Assembly: GCF_002968285.2 (NCBI RefSeq)
Contig: NZ_CP134400.1
Coordinates: forward strand, 62,001-126,000
Direction of reading: 5' to 3'
Origin: Mycobacterium sp. ITM-2016-00318
Lineage (GTDB): Bacteria > Actinomycetota > Actinomycetes > Mycobacteriales > Mycobacteriaceae
Length of the DNA: 64,000 nucleotides
Positions 25,588 through 34,295 of the stretch are shown here, piece after piece. The notes beneath the pieces were generated by a model. That model was not told the DNA's origin. It ran no database searches and saw nothing but the letters and a program-made list of their open reading frames with translations. Position numbers and translations under genes: made by a program. Position 1 is the first letter of the stretch. Each line of letters begins with the position of its first letter.

Positions 25588-27006
25588 ATGACCGCCGACT
25601 CAATTTCCCAGCCTGCGCCCGCTGTGCCAGCTCCGACGGCACCCGGCATCCCCGAAACTGTCGCCCGCCTGCGGGCCACCTTCGCCAGCGGCCGCACCCG
25701 CAGCATCGAGTGGCGTAAGCAGCAGCTGCAGGCGCTTGAACGGATGATGACCGAGAACGAGGCGGCCGTCGCCGCCGCGCTCGAGCAGGACCTCGGCCGC
25801 GGCGCGTTCGAGTCGTGGCTGGCCGACATCGCCAGCACCGTCGGGGAAGCCAAGGACGCCGCCAAGAACGTCAAGAAGTGGACCCGCAGGCGCTATCGGC
25901 TGTTGGAGATGTCGCAGCTGCCGGGCCGCGGCTGGGTCGAGTACGAGCCGTACGGCACCGTGCTGGTCATCGGGGCGTGGAACTTCCCGTTCGTGCTGAC
26001 GCTGGGGCCCGCCGTCGGCGCGATCGCGGCCGGCAACACCGTCGTGCTCAAGCCTTCTGAGGTGTGCCCGGCGTCGTCGGCCCTGATGGCCGAGTTGGTG
26101 CCCCGCTACCTCGACAACGACGCGGTTGCGGTCATCGAGGGCGACAGCGCAGTGAGCCAGGAGCTGATCGCCCAAGGCTTCGACCACATCTGCTTCACCG
26201 GAGGCACCGAAATCGGTCGCAAGGTTTACGAGGCCGCGGCCCCGCACCTGACGCCGGTCACACTCGAACTGGGTGGCAAGAGCCCGGTGATCGTGGCTGC
26301 CGACGCCGATATCGAGGTCGCGGCCAAGCGGATCGCGTGGACCAAGCTGATCAACTCCGGTCAGATCTGCATCGCGCCGGATTACGTGCTGGCCGACGCG
26401 AAGATCCGCGATCAGCTGGTCGACAAGATCAAGGAGGCCGTGACGACGTTCGAAGCCGAAAACCCAGACGGCAAGCGGATTGTCAACGAACGTCACTTCG
26501 ATCGGCTGACCTCCGCGCTGGCGGCCACCAAGGGCAACATAGCGATCGGAGGCGGCTCCGATTCGTCGAAGATCAGCATCCAGCCCACCGTCGTGGTCGA
26601 TCCCGATCCGGCCGAACCGCTGATGACCGACGAGATCTTCGGCCCGATCCTGCCGATCATGACGGTCCAATCCCTCGACGAGGCAATCGGTTTCGTGAAT
26701 TCACGGCCCAAGCCGCTGGCCGCCTACCTGTTCACCAAGACCAAGAACATCCGTGAGCGGGTGATCAAGGAAGTCGCCGCAGGCGGCATGGTGATCAACC
26801 ATTTGCTCTTCCACTTCGCGACGAACAAGCTGCCGTTCGGTGGTGTCGGGCCCTCGGGGATGGGCGCCTACCACGGCAAGTTCGGCTTCGAGCAGTTCAG
26901 TCACAAGAAGACCGTGATGACCAAGCCGACCCGACCCGACGTCGGCGCCTTCATCTATCCCCCGTATACAGAAAAAGCATTGAAGCTCGCCAAACGGCTG
27001 TTCTAG
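25588..27006 (+). CDS. aldehyde dehydrogenase (Rv0147-like, class 3 type)
   Basis: A 472-residue NAD(P)-dependent aldehyde dehydrogenase of the ALDH3/fatty aldehyde type. It has the GAWNFPF motif at about 129-135, the general base Glu227 in TLELGGKSP, and the catalytic Cys261 in NSGQICIAPD. The end is basic and hydrophobic (YTEKALKLAKRLF), as in membrane-associated FALDH enzymes. It would oxidise long-chain or aromatic aldehydes. SDR and oxidoreductase genes follow 11 nt and 10 nt apart, making an operon. Confidence 0.93.
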   Translation: MTADSISQPAPAVPAPTAPGIPETVARLRATFASGRTRSIEWRKQQLQALERMMTENEAAVAAALEQDLGRGAFESWLADIASTVGEAKDAAKNVKKWTRRRYRLLEMSQLPGRGWVEYEPYGTVLVIGAWNFPFVLTLGPAVGAIAAGNTVVLKPSEVCPASSALMAELVPRYLDNDAVAVIEGDSAVSQELIAQGFDHICFTGGTEIGRKVYEAAAPHLTPVTLELGGKSPVIVAADADIEVAAKRIAWTKLINSGQICIAPDYVLADAKIRDQLVDKIKEAVTTFEAENPDGKRIVNERHFDRLTSALAATKGNIAIGGGSDSSKISIQPTVVVDPDPAEPLMTDEIFGPILPIMTVQSLDEAIGFVNSRPKPLAAYLFTKTKNIRERVIKEVAAGGMVINHLLFHFATNKLPFGGVGPSGMGAYHGKFGFEQFSHKKTVMTKPTRPDVGAFIYPPYTEKALKLAKRLF

Positions 27007-27017
27007 GAAGGAACGTC

Positions 27018-27881
27018 ATGCCAGGAGTGCAGGATCGCGTCATCGTCGTCACCGGAGCCGGCGGTGGGCTGGGGCGTGAGTACGCGTTGACGCTCGCCAG
27101 GGAGGGCGCCAGCGTCGTCGTCAACGACCTCGGTGGTGCGCGTGACGGCACGGGCGCCGGCCACAACATGGCCGACGAGGTGGTCAAGGAGATTCGCGAC
27201 GCCGGCGGCCGCGCCGTCGCGAACTACGACTCCGTAGCCGAATCCGAGGCCGCCGAGAACATCATCAAGACCGCGATCGACGAGTTCGGCAAGGTCGACG
27301 GCGTGGTGAGCAACGCGGGCATCCTGCGCGACGGCACATTCCACAAGATGGAGTTCGGCGCCTGGGACTCGGTGCTTAAGGTGCATCTGTACGGCGGCTA
27401 CAACGTGATTCGCGCCGCTTGGCCGCACTTCCGGGAGAACAGTTACGGCAGGGTCGTCGTCGCGACATCCACCAGCGGCCTGTTCGGCAACTTCGGCCAG
27501 GCCAACTACGGCGCGGCGAAGCTTGGCCTCGTCGGGCTGATCAACACGCTGGCTCAAGAGGGCGCGAAGTACAACATCAAGACCAACGCCGTCGCGCCGA
27601 TCGCCGCCACCCGCATGACGCAGGACATCCTGCCGCCCGAGGTGTTCGAGAAGCTGACGCCGGAGTACGTCGCCCCGGTGGTGGCTTACCTGATGAGCGA
27701 GGAAAACCCCGATACCGCATCGGTGTTCATCGTCGGTGGCGGCAAAGTACAAAGGGCAGCGCTCTTTCAAAACGAAGGCACCACATTCACAACTGTGCCG
27801 TCGGTCGACGACGTCGCAGCCAAGTGGGGCGAGATCACCGACCTGTCCGCTGCGCAGCGGGCGACCTTCAGCCTGGGTTGA
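27018..27881 (+). CDS. short-chain dehydrogenase/reductase (Rv0148-like)
   Basis: A 287-residue classical SDR related to the dehydrogenase part of HSD17B4/multifunctional enzyme 2. The Rossmann motif TGAGGGLG is at residues 12-19, NDLGG follows, the SNAG motif is at 98-101, and the catalytic pair is Y164 and K168 in NYGAAK. The C-terminal extension of about 60 residues after the Rossmann core matches this subfamily. It probably oxidises a 3-hydroxyacyl-CoA or similar lipid. Start ATG follows GAAGGAA. Confidence 0.92.
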   Translation: MPGVQDRVIVVTGAGGGLGREYALTLAREGASVVVNDLGGARDGTGAGHNMADEVVKEIRDAGGRAVANYDSVAESEAAENIIKTAIDEFGKVDGVVSNAGILRDGTFHKMEFGAWDSVLKVHLYGGYNVIRAAWPHFRENSYGRVVVATSTSGLFGNFGQANYGAAKLGLVGLINTLAQEGAKYNIKTNAVAPIAATRMTQDILPPEVFEKLTPEYVAPVVAYLMSEENPDTASVFIVGGGKVQRAALFQNEGTTFTTVPSVDDVAAKWGEITDLSAAQRATFSLG

Positions 27882-27891
27882 TCGCCTCCGA

Positions 27892-28857
27892 ATGAAAGCG
27901 CTTGTCGCGCGCGAACTTTCCGGGCCGACCGGACTCGACTACACCGAGGTCGACGACGTCAGCGGCGGCGACGACGCCATCGTCGTCGACGTCTGCGCGG
28001 CCGGGGTCAGCTTCCCGGACCTGCTGCTGCTTCGTGACGAGTACCAGCTGCGGCTGGAACCACCGTTCGTCCCCGGCATGGAGGTCGCAGGCGTCGTGCG
28101 GTCGGCGCCCTATGAATCCGAATTCAGACCGGGTCAACGGGTTACCGCGCTGTCGATGCTCGGCGGCTGGGCTGAGCAGGTGGTGGTGCCACCGGCCAAC
28201 CTGACGCGGACACCGGATGTTCTCGACGACGCCGAAGCCGTCGCGCTGCTGGGCAACTACCAGACGATGTACTTCGCGTTGGCCAAGCGCGCTGCGCTGC
28301 GGGCAGGCGAGACGGTCTTGGTGCTCGGCTCAGCGGGCGGCGTCGGGACGGCGGCCATTCAGATCGCAAAGGCCTTGGGCGCCAGAGTGGTCGCGATGGT
28401 GCACCGGCCACAGGCCCACGACTTCGTGCGTTCGCTCGGTGCCGACGTCGTGCTGCCGTTGACCGACGGCTGGCTGCAGGCCGTGAAGGACCACACCGAC
28501 GGCCGCGGCGTCGACCTTGTGGTCGACCCCGTCGGCGGTGACGCGTTCGACGATGCGGTGCGCGCGCTCGACACCGAGGGCAGGCTGCTGGTGATCGGCT
28601 TTGCGGCGGGTGGCATTCCGACGGTCAAGGTCAACCGGCTGCTGCTGCGCAACGTCAGCGTCATCGGCGTGGGCTACGGCGAGTACGTCAACCGCAGACC
28701 CGGTTCGCAGGCGGTGTTCGAATTCGGGGTGGGCGAACTGGTGAAGGCCGGTCTCCGGCCGCCGCCGCCGATGAGGTACCCGCTTTCTGAAGGCAGCGCT
28801 GCGTTGCAGGCTCTGGCCGACGGCGGTGTGCTGGGGAAGGTCGTGCTGGAGCCGTGA
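27892..28857 (+). CDS. zinc-independent quinone oxidoreductase/NADPH:alkene reductase (MDR family, Rv0149-like)
   Basis: A 321-residue medium-chain reductase without the zinc-binding cysteines. It opens MKALVARELSGPTGL, has GNYQTMYFALAKRAALRAGETVLVLGSAGGVGTAA with the nucleotide-binding GSAGGVG, and DLVVDPVGGDAFDDAVRAL. It matches NADPH-dependent quinone oxidoreductase, an enzyme often acting on alpha,beta-unsaturated ketones. It ends the TetR-methyltransferase-ALDH-SDR run. Confidence 0.9.
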   Translation: MKALVARELSGPTGLDYTEVDDVSGGDDAIVVDVCAAGVSFPDLLLLRDEYQLRLEPPFVPGMEVAGVVRSAPYESEFRPGQRVTALSMLGGWAEQVVVPPANLTRTPDVLDDAEAVALLGNYQTMYFALAKRAALRAGETVLVLGSAGGVGTAAIQIAKALGARVVAMVHRPQAHDFVRSLGADVVLPLTDGWLQAVKDHTDGRGVDLVVDPVGGDAFDDAVRALDTEGRLLVIGFAAGGIPTVKVNRLLLRNVSVIGVGYGEYVNRRPGSQAVFEFGVGELVKAGLRPPPPMRYPLSEGSAALQALADGGVLGKVVLEP

Positions 28858-28919
28858 CGAGCGCTTGCGCGAGAAACCGACAAATATGACGAGCGCTTGC
28901 GCGAGAAACCGACAACTAT
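28856..28919 (+). repeat. 2 x 32-bp tandem repeat ending in the HAD start codon
   Basis: Two adjacent 32-nt units (28856-28887 and 28888-28919) differ only at the position before the final TAT (AAATAT versus AACTAT). Each begins GACGAGCGCTTGCGCGAG and contains a small GCGC-TT-GCGC inverted repeat and a terminal ATG. The second ATG is the start of the HAD gene; the first opens an 11-codon frame. A similar purine-rich GAGCGAG pattern occurs at 34223-34292. Confidence 0.8.
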
Positions 28920-29622
28920 GACGCCGAAAGCCTTGGCGTTCGACGTGTTCGGCACGGTCGTCGATTGGCGCTCCAGCATCATCCGCGAGCTCGAACAGTT
29001 CGGGCAGATGCACGGCGTCGCCGCTGACTGGGCCGGCATGGCCGACGACTGGCGTAAGGGCTACGCGCCGGCGATGAACCGGGTGCGCGGCGGGGAACTG
29101 CCGTGGACGCGCATCGACGACCTGCACCAGATGATCCTCGACGAACTGCTTGCCGCAGCGGGTATCACGTCGGTCGGCGAGGACGACATCGACCACCTCA
29201 ACCGGGCCTGGCACCGGCTGGACCCCTGGCCGGACAGCGTGGCGGGCTTGACCCGGCTGAAGGAGGGGTTCGTCATCACCACTCTGTCGAACGGGAACGT
29301 GTCGCTGCTGACGAACATGGCCAAACGGGCTGGGCTGCCGTGGGATTGCGTGATCTCGGCGGAATTGTTCCACCACTACAAGCCCGACCCGCAGGCATAT
29401 CTGGGCTGCGCGGATCTGCTCGGCGTGCGACCGGGGGAGTCGATGCTCGTCGCCGCGCACCCCTCCGATCTGCGGGCGGCGCGCGACGTCGGTCTGAAGA
29501 CCGCGTTCGTCTCCCGGCCGCAGGAGTACGGTCCCGGTCAGCGGCCGCCGAGGATGGACGACGGCGAATTCGATTTCACGGCAACCGATTTTCTCGACCT
29601 CGCCGGTCAGCTGGGTGCCTGA
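28918..29622 (+). CDS. HAD-superfamily hydrolase, haloacid dehalogenase type II
   Basis: A 234-residue protein with the HAD motifs: nucleophile Asp in ALAFDVFGTVVDW (motif I), T-L-S-N-G-N (motif II), K in SAELFHHYKPDPQAYL (motif III), and the late acidic motif VAAHPSDLRAA in place of the usual DxxD. The length and the F-D-V-F-G-T-V opening match type II haloacid dehalogenases. In motif IV histidine replaces an aspartate, so substrate and activity could differ. It starts inside a tandem repeat. Confidence 0.85.
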   Translation: MTPKALAFDVFGTVVDWRSSIIRELEQFGQMHGVAADWAGMADDWRKGYAPAMNRVRGGELPWTRIDDLHQMILDELLAAAGITSVGEDDIDHLNRAWHRLDPWPDSVAGLTRLKEGFVITTLSNGNVSLLTNMAKRAGLPWDCVISAELFHHYKPDPQAYLGCADLLGVRPGESMLVAAHPSDLRAARDVGLKTAFVSRPQEYGPGQRPPRMDDGEFDFTATDFLDLAGQLGA

Positions 29623-29644
29623 AACGACGGCGTAGCGTGAAAGG

Positions 29645-30394
29645 ATGACCGATCAGTTGACGACGGAACTGCCGCCCGCATTGCGCAGGGCGATCGGCCT
29701 GCTCAAAGATCCGCCTGCCGACCCGGACGTGAGCAGAGGCTATCTCGACCTGACCTTCGACATCCCGGTGTCCGACGCCGCGCTGCCGAAGAACACCGGC
29801 GCCATTCAGGCGGCGTGGGCGTCGGGGCTCGGATCGATGCTCTACGACAACGCGCAGGCCTTCGCGCGCAGGTTCGTCGGCGCCTGGCAGTTGCCGGTCG
29901 ACTGGCTGAACGTGCCGGCGGGCGGGGTCGCCCTCGACGTCGGCAGCGGCCCTGGCAATGTCACCGCGTTGCTGGCCCGCGCCGCGGGCCCCGACGGGCT
30001 GGCGCTGGGCGTCGACATCTCCGAGCCGATGCTGGCCCGCGCTGTCAGTACCGAGGCCGGTCCCACTGTCGGTTTCCTGCGTGCCGACGCCCAGCGGCTG
30101 CCGTTTCGCGACGAGACCTTCGATGCGGCGACGTCGATGGCGGTGCTGCAGCTGATCCCGAATCCGGCGACGACGCTGTCGGAGATCGCACGGGTGCTGA
30201 AGCCCGGTGGCCGGGTCGCCGTCATGGTGCCGACCGTGGGCCGCGGCGCCGAATTTCTGCGCTGGCTGCCCAACGGCGGCGTGCATTTCTTCACCGAGGA
30301 CGAACTCGGCGACACCTTCGAGGAACTCGGCCTCGTCGGCGTCCGGACGAAGACGCTGGGCAATATCCAGTGGGCGCGCGGCCGCAAGCCCTGA
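29645..30394 (+). CDS. class I SAM-dependent methyltransferase (Methyltransf_11)
   Basis: A 249-residue methyltransferase. The SAM motif I is VALDVGSGPGNVTALLARA, followed by GVDISEPMLARAV, DAQRLPFRDETFDAATSM and LKPGGRVAVMVP, the usual order of Methyltransf_11. It is not of the TIGR00027 family encoded at 23.6-25.5 kb. The target is unknown; such genes often act in lipid or quinone modification. GAAAGG precedes the ATG. Confidence 0.9.
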   Translation: MTDQLTTELPPALRRAIGLLKDPPADPDVSRGYLDLTFDIPVSDAALPKNTGAIQAAWASGLGSMLYDNAQAFARRFVGAWQLPVDWLNVPAGGVALDVGSGPGNVTALLARAAGPDGLALGVDISEPMLARAVSTEAGPTVGFLRADAQRLPFRDETFDAATSMAVLQLIPNPATTLSEIARVLKPGGRVAVMVPTVGRGAEFLRWLPNGGVHFFTEDELGDTFEELGLVGVRTKTLGNIQWARGRKP

Positions 30395-30430
30395 GGCCGT
30401 AGATTCGACCTCTACGAGGAGGTGCAGGCG

Positions 30431-30946
30431 ATGGCAGGCCCTGACCTTGCCGAGTTGTGGGATGCGCACTGCAGATGCGAGTTCGAGTCGCGTGACGTCG
30501 ACGCAACCATGGCGACCATGGTCGCCGAGCCATACGTGAACCACATTCCCACCATGACCGGCGGCGTCGGCTTCGCCGATTTGCACTACTTCTACTCAAA
30601 CCATTTCGTCGGGGTGAACCCACCCGACATGGAGCTGGAGCCCGTCAGCCGCACGGTCGGCGACAGTTCCGTTGTCGATGAGTTCATCCTGCGTTTCACC
30701 CACACGACGGTGATGGACTGGATGCTGCCCGGAATCGAACCCACCGGGCGCGCCGTTGAGGTTCCGATGGTTGCGATCGTCCAGTTCACGGGCGACAAGC
30801 TTTCCCATGAGCACATCTACTGGGATCAGGCCAGCGTGCTTCTGCAACTCGGATTGCTCGAGGCCGACGGTCTTCCGATTGCCGGCGCCGCGACCGCGGA
30901 CAAGGTGCGCGACGTCGGCCTGCCCAGCAATACTCTGATCCCGTGA
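30431..30946 (+). CDS. NTF2-like / SnoaL-type protein
   Basis: A 171-residue member of the NTF2-like fold with an SnoaL arrangement: HCRCEFESRDVDATMATMV, PYVNHIPTMTGGVGFADLHYF and HEHIYWDQASVLLQLGLL. The last pattern is the conserved strand-helix of polyketide-cyclase-like proteins. Some members are hydrolases or cyclases, many have unknown substrate. ATG 30431 has AGGAGG at a spacing of 8 nt; GTG 30422 is an alternative. Its stop overlaps the next start (GTGA). Confidence 0.82.
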   Translation: MAGPDLAELWDAHCRCEFESRDVDATMATMVAEPYVNHIPTMTGGVGFADLHYFYSNHFVGVNPPDMELEPVSRTVGDSSVVDEFILRFTHTTVMDWMLPGIEPTGRAVEVPMVAIVQFTGDKLSHEHIYWDQASVLLQLGLLEADGLPIAGAATADKVRDVGLPSNTLIP

Positions 30947-31428
30947 GCGCCGGCGGGATCGTCCTCGTTGCACTCGTCATCGCCGTCGGCATCATCGGCA
31001 TCATCGTGCCGCTGCTGCCCGGCATCCTGCTGGTGTACGCGGCGATCCTCGTGTGGGCCGTCGTCGAGCACAACGTGGCGGCATGGGTGACGCTCGGCGT
31101 CGTCACCGCCTTGATCGGCGCGACCACGCTGATCAAGTACATGTGGCCGATGAAGCGCATGCGCGCCGCCGACGTCGGCACGATGACGCTGCTGGCCGGC
31201 GCGGTACTCGGCATCATCGGTTTCTTCGTGATCCCGGTTGTCGGGCTGGTGATCGGGTTCGTGCTCGGTGTCTATTTGGCCGAGCTGGCGAACCACCGCG
31301 ACCAACGGGTCGCATGGACGTCGACGAAACACGCGCTCAAGGGAGTGGCTCTTTCGGTCGGTGTCGAGTTGGCGGGCGCGCTGCTGGCCACCGTCGCCTG
31401 GGCGTTCGGGGTCTACATAACGCAGTAA
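30943..31428 (+). CDS. DUF456 membrane protein
   Basis: A 161-residue polytopic protein with four or five hydrophobic helices rich in Gly/Ile/Val (GIIGIIVPLLPGILLVYAAIL, GAVLGIIGFFVIPVVGLVIG). The P-L-L-P-G-I-L-L-V-Y signature and the Gly-zipper pattern are typical of the DUF456 family. Function is not known. It begins with GTG overlapping the previous stop, so the two proteins are probably co-translated. Confidence 0.82.
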   Translation: MSAGGIVLVALVIAVGIIGIIVPLLPGILLVYAAILVWAVVEHNVAAWVTLGVVTALIGATTLIKYMWPMKRMRAADVGTMTLLAGAVLGIIGFFVIPVVGLVIGFVLGVYLAELANHRDQRVAWTSTKHALKGVALSVGVELAGALLATVAWAFGVYITQ

Positions 31429-31459
31429 AACGCGCGCCGATCTGGCTAGGTTCTTTCCT

Positions 31460-32623
31460 ATGGGCAAGCTCCGCTTCGGATACTTCATCGCGCCGTTCCA
31501 CCGCGCAGGCACCAACCCCACCCTCGCTCTGCAGCGCGACCTCGAGTTCGTCGAGCATCTCGACAGGGTCGGTTTCGACGAGGTGTGGATCGGCGAGCAT
31601 CACTCCGCCGGCAGCGAGATCATCAGCTCTCCGGAGGTGTTCATCGCCGCCGCGGCCGAGCGGGCGAAACGGATCCGGTTCGGCACCGGCGTGATCTCTC
31701 TGCCGTACCACAACCCGCTATGGGCGGCCGACCGGCTGATGCTGCTCGACCACCTCACCCACGGCCGCATCATCGGCGGCGTCGGACCCGGCTCACTGCC
31801 GACCGATTCGTCGATGATCGGCCTGACCCCGACCGACACCCGCGAGCTGCTCGAGACCAACCTCGACATCCTGGTGCGGCTGCTGGCCGGCGAGACCGTC
31901 ACCGCCAAGACCGCGACGCACGAACTGCACGACGCACAGCTGCAGCTCGCGCCGTACTCCGACGGCGGCATCCCGCTCTCGGTTGCGGCCGTGGCCTCGC
32001 CGACCGGCGCGCGGCTGGCGGGCAAGCACGGCATCGGGCTGCTGTCTATCGGCGCGACGCTTATCGTCGAAGGGTTCGACGCGCTCGCGTTCCACTGGGG
32101 CATCGCAGAGGAACGCGCCGCCGCGTTCGGCACCACCGTCGACCGCAGGAACTGGTCGCTGGTGTGTCCGATGCACATCGCCGAAACCGAGGAGCAGGCG
32201 CGCGAGGACGTCCGCTTCGGTATCGCGCCGTGGTTCCGGTACTTCCAGAAGGTCGCGGCCTTCCCGCAGATGACCATGCCCGGCGATGAGGTCGACGAGA
32301 TGATCGGCATCATCAACGACGCCGGCGCTGGCGTGATCGGCACACCCGAGACGGCCAGAGCTCAGGTGCAGCGGCTGTGGGACCAGTCGGGCGGGTTCGG
32401 CTGCATGCTGCAGATGGGCCACGAATGGGCCAACCCTGCCGCCACCAGACGCTCCGCGGAACTCTTTGCCGCAGAGGTCATTCCGCACTTTCAAGGGCAG
32501 GCGAAGCCGACACTCGACGCCGCGGCGCGCGCCAGCGACGTGCGCGAGGACCTGGCGCAGACGGCGATGAGCGCCATCGAGCACATGACAAAGAAGTACG
32601 AAGCCGAGAAGAGCGGCGGTTAG
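31460..32623 (+). CDS. LLM-class flavin-dependent oxidoreductase
   Basis: A 387-residue luciferase-like monooxygenase. It opens KLRFGYFIAPFHRAGTNPT, has W-I-G-E-H-H (the conserved active-site region) and RIRFGTGVISLPYHNP, then GRIIGGVGPG. The lengths and motifs place it with limonene/alkane-type FMNH2 or F420-like monooxygenases, substrate unknown. Its stop faces the convergent FAD enzyme across a composite hairpin. Confidence 0.92.
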   Translation: MGKLRFGYFIAPFHRAGTNPTLALQRDLEFVEHLDRVGFDEVWIGEHHSAGSEIISSPEVFIAAAAERAKRIRFGTGVISLPYHNPLWAADRLMLLDHLTHGRIIGGVGPGSLPTDSSMIGLTPTDTRELLETNLDILVRLLAGETVTAKTATHELHDAQLQLAPYSDGGIPLSVAAVASPTGARLAGKHGIGLLSIGATLIVEGFDALAFHWGIAEERAAAFGTTVDRRNWSLVCPMHIAETEEQAREDVRFGIAPWFRYFQKVAAFPQMTMPGDEVDEMIGIINDAGAGVIGTPETARAQVQRLWDQSGGFGCMLQMGHEWANPAATRRSAELFAAEVIPHFQGQAKPTLDAAARASDVREDLAQTAMSAIEHMTKKYEAEKSGG

Positions 32624-32624
32624 C

Positions 32625-32673
32625 GATTCGGGCGCGCTGGGTCACCCTCAGCGTGACTGCGCGCGCCGAAATC
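32625..32673. terminator. composite hairpin between convergent genes
   Basis: GATT-CGGGCGCGC near 32625 pairs imperfectly with GCGCGCGCCGAAATC at 32659-32673, and an inner GTCAC-CCTCAGC-GTGAC hairpin lies between. It fills the 48-nt space between two convergent stops and can serve both directions. The stop of the minus-strand gene lies at its edge. Confidence 0.6.
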
Positions 32674-34219
32674 ACTTCGTGCGGCGCGGTATGCGCGGAA
32701 CGCCGGCCAGCAGGCCTCGCTGGGGAACTCCAAGCACGGGCTCGGCGGCAACACCGAGTTCGGCGAGGATGTCGTTGGCGGCGAGCACCCCGGACATCGC
32801 AGACCGCTCCATCAGCCCCGACAGATAGGGCAGCTCGACGAAGTCGCCGGCAATCCGCAGTCCCCGTGCGTCGGTGCGTACTCCGGGGCGGGTGCCTGCC
32901 GACCCCGGTGGAAAGGCGGGTGCGGTCGCCTCCATCCGGTCGTGCCGGTGGACGACGGCGGCGTCGGCGATTTCGGGCCACAGCGCGGCCAGCTCCTCGC
33001 GCATGGCCTTTGCCGCGACATCGGCGTTGTCGAGACCGCAGGAGTAGGAATGCAGTTCGATCACCGACCCGCCGGTCTCGCGGGCCCAGCGCGCACTGGG
33101 CTCCTCGAGCCTCGAGTACACGGCGACTGAGTCGAGGTTGGGCTGGCCGGTGACGGCGCTGAAGGACGCTCTCTCGGGTGCGACGTCTCGGTCGAGCCAC
33201 AGCCTGCTGACCGCGAACGGCGGTGCCACGGTGAGCGATTGGCACTGACGCGCGAGCCCAGGCGCCGCTGCCGCAGTGGTCGGTGACGCCGCGAGCAGCG
33301 TCCGCAGTGCACCGGGGTCCAAGGCCAGTACGACGTGCCTGCTTCGGAGCTCGCCGGTTTCGGTGCCGATGCGCCAGCCCTGCCCGTCGGGCTCGACACC
33401 GGTGACCCGTGTCTCGGTCCGCAACTCGGCGTCGCGACCGATCAGGTACTCGCGCAACGGGTTCCAGATCGCCGTCGCGTAGTCGGTGTCGGTGACGTCG
33501 AAGCCGATGCCCTCCGGATTGCCGAGGAAGTAGTAGTGGAACATCGCCACCAACTCCGCGGCCGACAGGTCGCCCTGGTTGCAGAAGAACGACCGCGCGA
33601 AGGCCTCGAACAACATGCTGCGGGTGCGTTCGGACATGCCGAGGCTGTCAAGGAAAGCGGCGGCGTCGGTGTCGTCGAATTCGGCGGTCGTGGTGGCGCG
33701 GTCGTAGGCCAGCAGCGCCCGCCCCGCGTCGGGGTTGGCGCGCGTCAGTTCCCGACGGGTCAGGCTCTTCGAGCGCAGCGCCAGTGCCAGCAGGTTGAGC
33801 GGCGGAGCGGCAGGCAGACCCGAAAGGTCCTCGGCCGGGTATGTCGCCGAGATCACCGGATAGCTCGGCACCGGTTGAAGAAACGACAACTGCGGATCGA
33901 CGCGGCGCAGGATGGACCGCCATGTGTAGTAGTGTCGGAAGAACGCGTGAAAACCGTGTTCGACGTGCTGCTCGCTGCCGCAGGGCAAGGTCTCATGCCA
34001 CGCGCCCAAGCGGCCGCCGAGATACCCGGCCGACTCCAAAACCGTGACCTTGACGCCTCTTTCGGCCAACACGACCGCAGCGGACATCCCCGCGATGCCC
34101 CCGCCGACGACCGTCACCTCCGCCGGATCGGAGACATCGCGCGGCAGCAACGGATCGGCGACGACCAGACGGCGGGGCCGCATCCGGAACGGGGCGGCAC
34201 GGCTCCGCAATGCGCTCAT
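32672..34219 (-). CDS. FAD-dependent carotenoid desaturase/methyltransferase, CrtU-like
   Basis: A 515-residue FAD enzyme with the Rossmann opening TVVGGGIAGMSAAVVLAERG and the CrtU-type blocks HGFHAFFRHYYTWRSILRR, ARSFFCNQGDLSAAELVAMF and FHYYFLGNPEGIGFDV. In Streptomyces and some mycobacteria such enzymes convert beta-rings to aromatic phi-rings (isorenieratene). No lycopene cyclase is in the window. ATG 34219 is used because the Rossmann motif starts about 35 residues on. It is next to a CruF-like gene. A general squalene/carotenoid desaturase-like oxidoreductase is the alternative. Confidence 0.78.
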   Translation of the reverse strand: MSALRSRAAPFRMRPRRLVVADPLLPRDVSDPAEVTVVGGGIAGMSAAVVLAERGVKVTVLESAGYLGGRLGAWHETLPCGSEQHVEHGFHAFFRHYYTWRSILRRVDPQLSFLQPVPSYPVISATYPAEDLSGLPAAPPLNLLALALRSKSLTRRELTRANPDAGRALLAYDRATTTAEFDDTDAAAFLDSLGMSERTRSMLFEAFARSFFCNQGDLSAAELVAMFHYYFLGNPEGIGFDVTDTDYATAIWNPLREYLIGRDAELRTETRVTGVEPDGQGWRIGTETGELRSRHVVLALDPGALRTLLAASPTTAAAAPGLARQCQSLTVAPPFAVSRLWLDRDVAPERASFSAVTGQPNLDSVAVYSRLEEPSARWARETGGSVIELHSYSCGLDNADVAAKAMREELAALWPEIADAAVVHRHDRMEATAPAFPPGSAGTRPGVRTDARGLRIAGDFVELPYLSGLMERSAMSGVLAANDILAELGVAAEPVLGVPQRGLLAGVPRIPRRTK

Positions 34220-34222
34220 GCC

Positions 34223-34292
34223 TCGACTCCCGCTCGCTCCGGTCCTCGCTCGTTCCTCGCTGCGATCCTCACTCGCGCTCGTCTTCGGGGGT
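34223..34292. repeat. GAGCGAG-type purine/pyrimidine-rich repeat in spacer
   Basis: The 76-nt spacer between the CrtU-like and CruF-like genes is made of irregular TCGCT/CCTCGCT words; on the minus strand they read GAGCGAG, GAGTGAG and GAGGAACGAGCGAGG. It carries no gene, promoter box or stable hairpin that I could recognise. Confidence 0.45.
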
Positions 34293-34295
34293 CGC

